This document shows positions 10,884 to 19,088 of a stretch of DNA of 64,000 nucleotides, in pieces (positions within the stretch are counted from its first letter, which is position 1; each line of letters starts with the position of its first letter). The position numbers and the translations under genes were made by a program. The DNA is from Blattamonas nauphoetae (Eukaryota; Preaxostyla; Oxymonadida): NCBI GenBank assembly GCA_033064195.1, contig JARBJD010000312.1, positions 1-64,000 on the forward strand, given 5' to 3'. Below the pieces are notes generated by a model. The model had not been told where the DNA came from. It saw only the letters and a program-made list of their open reading frames with translations, and searched no databases.

Positions 10884-11183
10884 ATGGCACCAGGTTGGTT
10901 ATCAAAATTAGCAGGAGTCGGAAAAACAATTCTTCGTGTTGGAGCTCCATTTCTGAACCTAATTCCCTTCGTTGGACCACTGATTTCTAAGGTAGCACAG
11001 ACAGGTATTGAAATGATACCGGACGTGAAGTCGGATCAGCAAATCCATGCAGAAAAGATGGCTCAGTATGAACAAGCAATGAATGAAGGAAACACTGCAG
11101 TTGCGAACAAGCTCAGAGGAGAAATACTGAGACTAGAAGAAAAGCTGAAACCAAAAGCGAAGAAACCAAAAAAGAAAAAGTAA
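10884..11183 (+). CDS. Short amphipathic MAPG protein 2 with Lys-rich tail (Polinton A)
   Basis: This 99-residue protein starts at the ATG that follows ATTTTTATTTTCC by a few bases; longer upstream starts would overlap the previous gene and lack the motif. Residues 5-45 form an amphipathic, hydrophobic Gly/Pro-punctuated segment (Trp-Leu-Ser-Lys-Leu-Ala-Gly-Val-Gly-Lys-Thr). The middle is a charged helix and the last 15 residues are almost all Lys/Pro/Ala. The combination suggests a membrane-lytic head with a nucleic-acid-binding tail, as in viral core or minor capsid proteins. Function is inferred, not shown. Confidence 0.65.
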   Translation: MAPGWLSKLAGVGKTILRVGAPFLNLIPFVGPLISKVAQTGIEMIPDVKSDQQIHAEKMAQYEQAMNEGNTAVANKLRGEILRLEEKLKPKAKKPKKKK

Positions 11184-11224
11184 CTAGAGTTAAAGCATAA
11201 ATGTAATTTTTTATTTTTGATAAA

Positions 11225-13087
11225 ATGAACTCGCATATAACACATCTGACAAACAAAAGAACTGGAGCATCATCATTGACTGGAAATACCACTGGAAGGA
11301 TAGAATACACACGAGATGACATTGGCCAAATACAACAGCAACTCATGTCTGAACATCACATTAATTACCTCATGAATGATGGAGCTCACAGTACTTCTAT
11401 TCAAGAATTGAAACCATCAGAGAATGCACGATTCTACACAGGACAAGAGATAATCATTCCGTTGACTGGAAATCAAGACATTTGTCAAATTGATGATTCC
11501 TTCATTACGTTCACCATGACTGCGACTCTGAAAGTTAACAATTGGCAAACTACAGCTGGTAAAATTGGATCCTACATGAATGAGAGAATCTTCATCTTCG
11601 TTGGACTCAAACATTCAGCATCTATCTTTCGTGACCTCACTGTTCTTCACAACAATCAGAGAATCATCAGCACAACAAACAATGATGTCTCAATGGAGTC
11701 TCACATATACAACATGATCAAACCGAAGAGTCAATTGGAGAATCGAAAACATTGTCACACTCCATGGCATAATGCTTGGAATCATGATGAATCTGTTGCT
11801 GGTGTTTATATTCCTTTATCAGACTTCACAACAACATCTGGAACCGGAGTATTCCAAGACACTATTGATGTGCCAATTCGTGTGTCGATTAATCTTGAAG
11901 ATCTTCTGATATTCTCAGGGATGACTGACTATCCAAAATGTCTCTTTGGTGATTTGAAATTGAGTGTGCACATGAATGAGGATGCGTTTGTTTGTTGTTC
12001 TGTTAGTCCTGAACTTACTTTGAAGAACACACTTTCATCACTCGTAGCTGGAACCGCAGCAGCACCAACGATTAAAGCAGCAATTCTCAATTGTATTCAA
12101 CATCGTCCCTACTTTCTGAATAATCTTGTCACCTCATGCACAAAGAACTTTGTTCAAATTGGTCAATCATTTCTGCAACCAACAGTTACAAAGGACATTG
12201 TTTGTTCAACAGCCAATGTCGTGACAACAGAACCTGAATTTGTCGATCAGTACATCTCATTAAACGTCACAAACTATCGGATTGATGATGTGTATTGCAT
12301 GAGTGCTGGATACAAAATGAAAGATGGTGCGAAAGAGAATCTGAAGCAGATGTACACAAATCGTCCTGGAACAATTCCAGCAGAAAAGATCTCATTCTAT
12401 CCATTTCAGAAGGCACCAACGGCAACAGGAATTGATTGTACTCAGCAAATGGTAGTGGTGAATGCTAAGGATATCATGCTCCTCTTCCGTCATTACGACA
12501 ATGAAGTCACTTGCTTCCACAATCCAATGCAGAAGAACATCCAAGTGACTTTACAAAACAGGTATTATCCAGAACAACCAACGACAACTATTGGAGCTCG
12601 CTTCTATCAGTTCGCATTATCGACTCTCAATCTCGATTCGTACCTTGCTGTTCCAGATGATTTGGAGCGATCACTAACGGATTCTCTTGTTGAAGAGAAA
12701 CTCACTGGTGACGGAACATATCCCAATGAAACAATGACAAGAGTTCGTCCAGTTCATGACAATACTGACTTCCTTCTATGCTTTCCTACTCAAAGAAGTG
12801 GATGTCCAACAAACTGTAATGATTCGATCAGTTCCAGAGGTGTGAATGCTGCAGTCACTTTGAGATCACATCCAATTTATCAAGGGAATCTTGACACATA
12901 CTACAATGTCTACAATCCGAGTCAAAGTGGTGGTGATATGACAACATTTACGCATCCTCCAGCACCTATTCTAGCAACCACTGCAACCACATGGTGGGTA
13001 TTACGATACAGTAATGGCGAACCAAAAGTTGAGTACTATCCTAATCACACATTGAAAGCATTACACAAAGATTTAGGAATCATGTAG
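11225..13087 (+). CDS. Capsid-sized protein 1, probable major capsid protein (Polinton A)
   Basis: This protein of 620 residues is the longest intact one in copy A. It is beta-rich with no enzyme motifs and matches the expected length of a double jelly-roll Polinton capsid protein. It shares scattered motifs with the next gene. Lys-His-Cys with a downstream Trp and Asp-Glu-Ser-Val lies near residues 175-195. Tyr-Pro-Lys-Cys-Leu-Phe-Gly-Asp-Leu lies near 235-245. The C-terminal Pro-Pro-Ala-Pro-Ile-Leu-Ala precedes a Trp-Trp strand. ATG 11225 follows TTTTTTATTTTTGA. The major capsid role is inferred from length, order and paralogy, not from a recognised profile. Confidence 0.65.
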   Translation: MNSHITHLTNKRTGASSLTGNTTGRIEYTRDDIGQIQQQLMSEHHINYLMNDGAHSTSIQELKPSENARFYTGQEIIIPLTGNQDICQIDDSFITFTMTATLKVNNWQTTAGKIGSYMNERIFIFVGLKHSASIFRDLTVLHNNQRIISTTNNDVSMESHIYNMIKPKSQLENRKHCHTPWHNAWNHDESVAGVYIPLSDFTTTSGTGVFQDTIDVPIRVSINLEDLLIFSGMTDYPKCLFGDLKLSVHMNEDAFVCCSVSPELTLKNTLSSLVAGTAAAPTIKAAILNCIQHRPYFLNNLVTSCTKNFVQIGQSFLQPTVTKDIVCSTANVVTTEPEFVDQYISLNVTNYRIDDVYCMSAGYKMKDGAKENLKQMYTNRPGTIPAEKISFYPFQKAPTATGIDCTQQMVVVNAKDIMLLFRHYDNEVTCFHNPMQKNIQVTLQNRYYPEQPTTTIGARFYQFALSTLNLDSYLAVPDDLERSLTDSLVEEKLTGDGTYPNETMTRVRPVHDNTDFLLCFPTQRSGCPTNCNDSISSRGVNAAVTLRSHPIYQGNLDTYYNVYNPSQSGGDMTTFTHPPAPILATTATTWWVLRYSNGEPKVEYYPNHTLKALHKDLGIM

Positions 13088-13153
13088 AGACTCTCATCGG
13101 GAGTTCGAAGCCTCTGGCGAGACAAAACAGTAAAAGAAATTATTGATATTGTA

Positions 13154-13165
13154 TTTTTTATTTTT
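13154..13165 (+). promoter_or_regulatory. Polinton promoter-like motif TTTTTTATTTTT (representative)
   Basis: A near-identical A/T motif stands 5-30 bases before most start codons of copy A: 5478-5487, 7531-7540, 8766-8776, 9776-9787, 10478-10489, 10868-10877, 11207-11218, 13154-13165 and 14878-14887. The mirror positions in copy B carry it too, for example just before the ATG at 35226 and at 37142. The host genes in the window lack it. The very short distance to ATG implies short leaders. Confidence 0.6.
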
Positions 13166-13171
13166 CTATAA

Positions 13172-14860
13172 ATGAGAAGTATCAGATCAAATCAATCAAA
13201 ACCAACATCGACATTAATTGAACAAATTGAAGTGCAATCATATCTGCCAAAACAGTGGGATTCAGAACCACACATTTATTCCATCCAAGAAGTGCATCCA
13301 ACGAATCCTCCCATGCCATGCAGAATTGGAGACGAGATTGAAGTTCCATTGTGCTATGACGGACATGATGTTACTGAGTTTGCGAAGAGTCATTTGCGTA
13401 TCAATCTCACGATGACCTTTCCGTATTCATTTCAGATTGGTGAAACGGGAGATTACGTCGGACTATCCGGAATATTCATCGGATACAAATCATCCTCAGA
13501 TGCAATTCGAGACATGAGACTCGTCGACAGTCAAGGTAACATTATTGACAATACACTTCAGAATAATCATGTTCACGAATCATTTCTGTATCACACATTC
13601 AAGTCACATGAAGAGAAAAACAACATGAAGCATTGCTACAGTCTTTGGGAAAATGTTCAGAGAATGGATCAGAGTGTGTGTGGATTCTATTATGTCCCAG
13701 TCAACAGAAGTAAAAAAGAATTCACTGCGACAATTCCTTTAGTGATTCCATTTGTGAATCTACTTCCATTGAGTACATTTGATCAGTATCCGAATTCAAT
13801 CTTTGGTAATTTACGTTTGAGATTTCACTTGACAACTGATTCACTTGTGTATTGTCCGATTCGAACTTCAACTGTCATTCGAAAATCTTCCGAAGGTGGT
13901 CGTGAATTGTATCCAGATAAAGACTTAACTACTCTTTCGGATCAATCCAACATGTTCTTGATGTCTGAGGGTGACTTTTCTCCCGTAACACAAGAATTTA
14001 CACAGATAGGAAATCCTGTACTGAAAGCTACCAAGAAATGGAGTTATACTCCAAATGCCAGTAGAGTCGCAGAGGTTGTCGCCGTTGAATACACTTGCAC
14101 TGTTCTTTCTTCATCAGTTGATAAAGTCTCAACAATTTGTTACGGATATCAAATCACTGATGCAACAAAACAATCACTCTTCAACACATATTCGAAGACT
14201 CTTTATGTTCTGAAAGCAGAAAGAATTGACACTCAATCATTTCAATCAAAAGCAACAGCAATGGGAGTTCGATCAAACATCAGCATCAAACTCAACAATC
14301 TCATGAATCTCATGTGTTTATTCCCAGAACGACCAAACGAATGTACAGTCTTCAGAAATCCTCACTATGTTGGTCTTTTCGAAATGCTTGGATCCAACTA
14401 TCCCAATTTCCCGATGTCAACGATCTCACCAGAGTTCTATCAAATGATGATGGTGAATGGTGACTTCATTGGTTGTTCCGCAACTGAAGAGTTTGAGAAT
14501 TCAATTTGTTCAACTCGAGTGTTTGACTATAGAGGAAAGGATATCAAGAGAACAAAACCAGTTACAGATGCAACTTCATTCACATTCATGGTTCCAACAG
14601 ATCGAAGTGAAATCGCTGGTGGTGAAGAAGGTATTTCAACAGCAGAATCAGTGAATATCGTCTACAGAGGATCACCAATCAATCAGGGAGAACTCGATCC
14701 ATATTTCACCTCAACTCCAGAAGGTCCTCCTCCACCCATTTTGGCATTGCATCAGGCTACATACTGGTTGTTTTGGATTGAGAATGGACAACCACGAGTG
14801 CGATATGTCATTGATCGTCGACTCCAGGAAGCATATGAAGAAGTGAAGAGAGGTTATTGA
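13172..14860 (+). CDS. Capsid-sized protein 2, paralogue of protein 1 (Polinton A)
   Basis: This 562-residue protein is colinear with the previous gene and related to it. It has the same Lys-His-Cys...Trp...Asp-Gln-Ser-Val block (about 155-175), Tyr-Pro-Asn-Ser-Ile-Phe-Gly-Asn-Leu (about 207-216), Phe-Arg-Asn-Pro (about 390), Pro-Thr-Asp-Arg-Ser (about 475) and Pro-Pro-Pro-Pro-Ile-Leu-Ala near the C-terminus. Most Polintons pair one large capsid protein with a much smaller single jelly-roll penton protein, so a second large paralogue is unusual. ATG 13172 is 6 bases after the promoter-like motif. Confidence 0.65.
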   Translation: MRSIRSNQSKPTSTLIEQIEVQSYLPKQWDSEPHIYSIQEVHPTNPPMPCRIGDEIEVPLCYDGHDVTEFAKSHLRINLTMTFPYSFQIGETGDYVGLSGIFIGYKSSSDAIRDMRLVDSQGNIIDNTLQNNHVHESFLYHTFKSHEEKNNMKHCYSLWENVQRMDQSVCGFYYVPVNRSKKEFTATIPLVIPFVNLLPLSTFDQYPNSIFGNLRLRFHLTTDSLVYCPIRTSTVIRKSSEGGRELYPDKDLTTLSDQSNMFLMSEGDFSPVTQEFTQIGNPVLKATKKWSYTPNASRVAEVVAVEYTCTVLSSSVDKVSTICYGYQITDATKQSLFNTYSKTLYVLKAERIDTQSFQSKATAMGVRSNISIKLNNLMNLMCLFPERPNECTVFRNPHYVGLFEMLGSNYPNFPMSTISPEFYQMMMVNGDFIGCSATEEFENSICSTRVFDYRGKDIKRTKPVTDATSFTFMVPTDRSEIAGGEEGISTAESVNIVYRGSPINQGELDPYFTSTPEGPPPPILALHQATYWLFWIENGQPRVRYVIDRRLQEAYEEVKRGY

Positions 14861-14900
14861 ACAGAACAAATATGATATTTTATTTTTGAAGAAAACAAAG

Positions 14901-15311
14901 ATGGTGAAGCGATATTTCTCAATTCAGAATTCTCATACTGCTCAACTACCTCCTGATTTTACCAATTCGAGAAAACAAAAATATGTTCACTTCCTTGACT
15001 GCAAACTTATCCATGTGAGAGAAGAAATAAATGGTAACTCAACTGTCATTTCAAAAGATATTCCTCAACACATCACAATCCATGGTGATTGGATTCAGAC
15101 TGATGCATTCAATGACTCGTTTGTTGCTTTCTGCAATGAACAGATTGCGAAGCGAAAGAAGTGGGAATTAACTACTCGACAATCTATTGTGAAGATCTGG
15201 TTCAAAGACAGTTCTGGTGAGTCAATCGAGATGGAAACATCAGAGACAATCAATGGAAAAATAATAAAAGAGTATTATGAATTTCTGGTTGATCTCATGT
15301 TGGAGTATTAG
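14901..15311 (+). CDS. Conserved small Polinton protein, 136 residues, unknown
   Basis: ATG 14901 is preferred because it follows TATTTTTGAAG and matches the start of the copy B orthologue. The protein is beta-rich with a Trp-Ile-Gln-Thr-Asp core and a Trp-Phe-Lys-Asp-Ser strand, and it ends in an acidic helix. Its 3' end overlaps the convergent fibre gene by 17 bases. Position next to the capsid and fibre genes suggests a minor virion protein; no family recognised. Confidence 0.65.
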   Translation: MVKRYFSIQNSHTAQLPPDFTNSRKQKYVHFLDCKLIHVREEINGNSTVISKDIPQHITIHGDWIQTDAFNDSFVAFCNEQIAKRKKWELTTRQSIVKIWFKDSSGESIEMETSETINGKIIKEYYEFLVDLMLEY

Positions 15312-16203
15312 TCATTGTTTCGATCAGTGAATTATATTTTTGAATGAGTTCATTTATGAGTGTCTGTTGTTGTCCGACAATGCTACTCAGTTCCTGTATG
15401 GCTTTGATGCAGAAGCAAGAGAGTTCTGCATAATCAACTTGAAGACAGTCTGGATTCGAATCATTCACGACTTCAGGGAATATTTCTTGGATCTGTTGTG
15501 CAATTACACCAATGTGCTTCTTCTCTCTTTCCTTCTTCAGACATTCGCATTTCTCTTTGCAGTTCTTCAAGAGTTCTTCATTAGTTTCGCTCTCTATTTG
15601 TCTCGTCACTTTGTTGATCTTCGAGTCGAATGTATTGAACCGATACTGCACAATTTCCACTTTATTCAGTTGCTCAAGAACATCAGGGTACGGCTCAATA
15701 TTCCTTTTCACTCTTCTGTCTGACAGTTGAGAAAAACTTCCTGTTGTTGATATTGAAAACACTCCTGAACCAGTGTCCTCATCGTAGTAATACAAAGCTG
15801 GTGAGTCACATGGAGACCACATAATGATACCATCACCATTGAACTGAATTCCTGAAGTTTCTGAAAGCGATTGTGAAATTGATATGCCAGACTTAAATGT
15901 TGAAGCCGGATATGTTCCAGGATACTTCGGAAGTGATCCCTCTGATATATTCCACTTCGCTCCATTCACATTGATCAATCCTCCAATTGTTGGTGTTGTA
16001 ATACCTGCTGAACAAGTGATCGATCCATTTGTGCTCACCACTTTTTGGATTGAAGATATCGCTGCCTTGTGTGCTTCTGTTGTCTTCTGAAGTGAGTCAA
16101 TCACTGACGAATTCTCGTTGGTTGTCGACAGATTGTGATCAATCATTTTCTCAATCATTTGTGAATTGTATTTTTGTCGATTCATTTTCGTTTGCTCTTT
16201 CAT
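15295..16203 (-). CDS. Fibre-like protein with S74 intramolecular chaperone domain (Polinton A)
   Basis: This protein of about 302 residues has an N-terminal helical, coiled-coil-like stretch (residues 1-60), a Gly/Ser/Thr beta-rich shaft (60-155), and a C-terminal domain of the peptidase S74 / endosialidase chaperone type. The latter begins Ser-Asp-Arg-Arg-Val-Lys-Arg-Asn-Ile at 161-169, with the Ser-Lys pair used for self-cleavage in the family. It continues with Ile-Gly-Val-Ile-Ala-Gln-Gln and Val-Asp-Tyr-Ala-Glu-Leu. In phages this domain trimerises spikes and is then cut off. A host-attachment fibre is the natural inference. An alternative start at 16236 is possible. Confidence 0.75.
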   Translation of the reverse strand: MKEQTKMNRQKYNSQMIEKMIDHNLSTTNENSSVIDSLQKTTEAHKAAISSIQKVVSTNGSITCSAGITTPTIGGLINVNGAKWNISEGSLPKYPGTYPASTFKSGISISQSLSETSGIQFNGDGIIMWSPCDSPALYYYDEDTGSGVFSISTTGSFSQLSDRRVKRNIEPYPDVLEQLNKVEIVQYRFNTFDSKINKVTRQIESETNEELLKNCKEKCECLKKEREKKHIGVIAQQIQEIFPEVVNDSNPDCLQVDYAELSCFCIKAIQELSSIVGQQQTLINELIQKYNSLIETMTNTPT

Positions 16204-16363
16204 TGAAATTAAGATTTTTGATTCCCTCATGAACATACGTCACCAGAACATTATTTCTGACATACTCAGAGACTAGTGAACAGTTCTCTTCTCTCATTGA
16301 TTCAATTAATGCTTGTTCCGAACATACTCGACGTCTTTCCTTGTACATCTCAGTTGGATTCAT
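16151..16363 (-). CDS. Short reading frame at inner TIR edge, start of repeat-domain protein
   Basis: The 70-residue frame begins Met-Asn-Pro-Thr-Glu-Met-Tyr and matches the first 48 residues of the longer protein at 56109-56498, then diverges where the TIR ends. It therefore reflects TIR sequence running into unique sequence, overlapping the fibre gene start in another frame. The upstream AATTTTTTAATTTGTATTAA block is the same at all Polinton TIR edges in the window. Confidence 0.5.
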   Translation of the reverse strand: MNPTEMYKERRRVCSEQALIESMREENCSLVSEYVRNNVLVTYVHEGIKNLNFNERANENESTKIQFTND

Positions 16364-18969
16364 TTAATACAAATTAAAAAATTCAGAATTAGATTTTCTT
16401 TTGTTGTTTTCTCAGTTTTGGATTTTTCACTGGAATCGAGGATCAATGGGTTCGATCACTCATTTCTCAAGAGTGCTTGTTTCGTTCTGATTTGTCGCGT
16501 TTCTGATTCTTCTGGTGCTCAGGATCATCGTGGTATGCTCCGTTTTTTGAAGATTCCGAACTTTTGCAGAGTTATGCGGAGTTTCAGGATCGGTCGTGGA
16601 TCTCGAAACTTTTATGTAAAAACGAGTATGCCACTCTCCTTTTCTTCTTTTTTCAGCTCTGTTTCACTCGTTTTTGATTGAATTGCCACTACATTTTCAC
16701 TCGTTATGTTTTCATTTTTGACCTCACTTCAGTCCTCGTTTTCTCGTTGATTATCCTTAAAAGCCATTTCATTCATGTTTCTTTCAACTAAACTTTTTCT
16801 CGAATATAACACACTAATTCCCGTTTACTGAGTTTTCCGGACTTTTGCAGAGATCCGCCATTCAACGGCTCACTTCATATCTCGGTATTTTTCCGGAAAA
16901 TCCAACATTTCACGAACATTTTTGAATCATTTTTGTTGTTTTTAAGAGAGAAAAACCTGAACACAGACCTAATTTTCACTATTAGTGTCACATTTCACAC
17001 AGTTTTCACGATCGTCATTTTCACTCTCAGTTTCAGACTTGCCCGTTTCATTGTTGGTTGTTTCGCTTTCTTTTACTCTGTTTTTGTGAAAAAAGTGATG
17101 AAAAGTTGACTAAAATGATGTGCTAGTGAAGTGAGAACGGTCCACAAAATGGAAGTGAGATGAGCAAAATGAAGAGGAGTAATGGTTCAACTCGAGGTGA
17201 AATGTGGAGAGAATGATGTGAGAAAGAAGGGGCTGAAGTGGTGTTCAAACATGCAAACACTGTGAAAAGCTGTGAAATGACGAATCAAAAAAGTGAAATT
17301 TTGAGACAACTATCCGACAAAAAATTCTGAAAATTTGAGCACACCTTCCTCTAACAACGAGAAAGAAGGCGCAATATGTGAAAATCGGGGCAAAAATCTA
17401 ATAGTGTGCAAGTTGTGAAGAAAAGAGTCGTCAAAACGGTGAAGTGAAGAACCAACAAAATGAAACTAAGGAAATGCGCTATACGTCTCGCGTTGACTTA
17501 TGTTCGTTAAAATGATGCAATAACAGAGTAAATGAAGTAAAAGTAGTGAAATGTGAAAATTCATGAAAAAGTGTCCGAATGTAGAGGTGTCAAAAGTTTT
17601 CAGAGATGAATGACACAAAAAGACGCTAACTAGGGTTTTCACACCCAAAAACACCGTAAGACGACGAAAAGTGATCAAAAGGACATAGTCCCGAACGTCC
17701 ATACCTTTTCTGAAAAAATCTCAAAAAACGCGAAAAAACCTCAATGGGTCGGATCAAACCAAAAATCTCAGAAGTGCTTTTTATCGAAAATCCTACCTTT
17801 CAAAATGATTTCCGTCACAATCAAACGTGTTTGAACACAATTTGAGCCATAAAGCGGTTCATAGTGGCGAAATCCGAACATCGACTTTTTCGTCACTTTT
17901 TCGACCTAAGTTCGGTACACAGTTCGACGAATTCTCAACCGATTTTCATCAGGATTGTCTTGATCGAGGACCGACAGTGTCCCCGAGATTTTAGAATTTT
18001 TTTCAGAATTTTTCGAAATGGTTATCATGTTGGATTTCAGTGATTTGTGGTCAAAAATAGATTTTCAGTATTTTCATGACCTATCATGGTACTTTCTCAA
18101 GTGAGGACGGTCTCCAAAATACAACCAATTATCCAAGCGAACGTAATACTCGTTCTTTGTTCGTAAATCGCGATATTTGAATGGCTCAAGTACCTTTGTG
18201 TATGTTCCAATGAGTTCACAATTCTCTTTTTTCAATTCATTTTCAACAAACGATTGTGTGTATCGTTTTCGTTTGTTCTGATGAGTTCTGAATCCTTTCA
18301 TCCATTTTGATGGGATTACTATCCATTCAATTCCTTCATGTCGATATGTTACTGGAGTACTTGAATGAGTGTATTCAGAAATGAGTTCACAATTCTCATT
18401 TTTCATTGATTCAATAAGCTTCTCTTTTGTACAACGATTTGCTGGTCGAAGATATTTCTGGCGATTCAGATGTGGTCTGTATCCTTTGACGAAACTATTG
18501 ACGTACACTTGATAAGTTTCATCTGGTTTCTCTTCGAGATAGTATTCGAAAGTGCTTCCTGTGAGATATGTTGTTCCTTGTCGATTGAGAGTTGGAGGTG
18601 ATTTCATTTTCAAATCTTCTTTGTCCAAAATTTCCAGTAGTTGTGTTGGTGTCAAGACGCTGCTCATTTTATACAAATTAAAAAATTGAATAAAAAAAGA
18701 AATCGACGTTGTTTTCTAAAAGTACTCAAAATTTGCTTCAAAAAAGACACTTTTCAAGAGGTCCGTTTTTCGCCTTTATTTTTGAATTTACGGTCAAATA
18801 TTGACTACTCTGAAATGTCAATATTTTCAGTAGTAAGTGAGATGGAAATTAGAATGAGTCATATTAAAAAAAATCAATTGGCTCTGAGATTCAAAATGAT
18901 TTCTCGTTCCAATTCTCCTAGGAGTATCACCTATGCCAGTTTGGTTCCCATTTCGCTTATACCACTACT
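16223..18969. repeat. Right TIR of Polinton A
   Basis: The inner edge shares the start of the repeat-domain gene with copy B. 17,700-18,050 aligns with 59,080-59,430 and 18,722-18,969 aligns with 59,440-59,687, the latter ending in ACTACT. The alignments are diverged but clear (GGTCAAATATTG, TTGGTTCCCA). Between them copy A carries an extra gene cassette of about 670 bases (18,050-18,722). From 16,364 to 17,700 there is no supported gene. The six bases after the end (CTCCTT) may be half of a target duplication whose partner is not in the window. Confidence 0.75.
18074..18667 (-). CDS. Three-repeat protein encoded inside the TIR of Polinton A
   Basis: About 197 residues made of three related units of 55-65 residues. 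Each has a helix with Leu-Leu-Glu/Leu-Ile-Glu-Ser/Val-Glu-Asn-Glu, then Asn-Cys-Glu-Leu-Ile-x-x-Tyr-Thr, Pro-x-x-Tyr-Arg, and a closing Trp-x-x-Gly-x-Arg-x-His. Units 2 and 3 correspond to the two units of the protein at 56109-56498. ATG 18667 is preceded by the same AATTTTTTAATTTGTAT block. The unit layout recalls small DNA-binding repeats near phage homing nucleases (DUF723/NUMOD-like), but this is a guess from pattern only. A close relative stands alone at 62892-63485. Confidence 0.7.
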   Translation of the reverse strand: MSSVLTPTQLLEILDKEDLKMKSPPTLNRQGTTYLTGSTFEYYLEEKPDETYQVYVNSFVKGYRPHLNRQKYLRPANRCTKEKLIESMKNENCELISEYTHSSTPVTYRHEGIEWIVIPSKWMKGFRTHQNKRKRYTQSFVENELKKENCELIGTYTKVLEPFKYRDLRTKNEYYVRLDNWLYFGDRPHLRKYHDRS

Positions 18970-19088
18970 CTCCTTTCAAGAGCTTTGTGAATTGTTTCTC
19001 TTTGTTGTGTTCAGAGATGAGAATAATGATCAAACTGTGACATGAAACGTGAAATCTACATCCAAAATGCATAAAATACCCATTTATC
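18970..19088. other. Short spacer after Polinton A
   Basis: Nothing beyond a possible target duplication at its start; it leads into the 3' end of the host gene at 19089. Confidence 0.4.

Larger units (their letters stand above)
3730..18969 (+). mobile_element. Polinton/Maverick copy A (partial fossil)
   Basis: This is a partial self-synthesising element of the Polinton/Maverick class. Protein-primed polymerase, integrase, packaging ATPase and capsid-sized genes occur in the same order as in copy B. Only the right TIR is seen; the left edge starts abruptly next to a tandem repeat. The right end reads CCACTACT, matching the terminal ACTACT of copy B. The element is broken in several places (about five), mainly in polymerase and integrase, while the structural genes still look whole. 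Protein sequences differ from copy B by several percent, so the two are separate insertions of one family, A being the older-looking one. Confidence 0.9.

Noticed and set aside
11225-13087. Virophage or polinton-like virus identity for the elements.
   Set aside because: The combination of protein-primed family B polymerase, rve integrase, AGT-type termini and a 6-bp duplication is that of Polintons/Mavericks.
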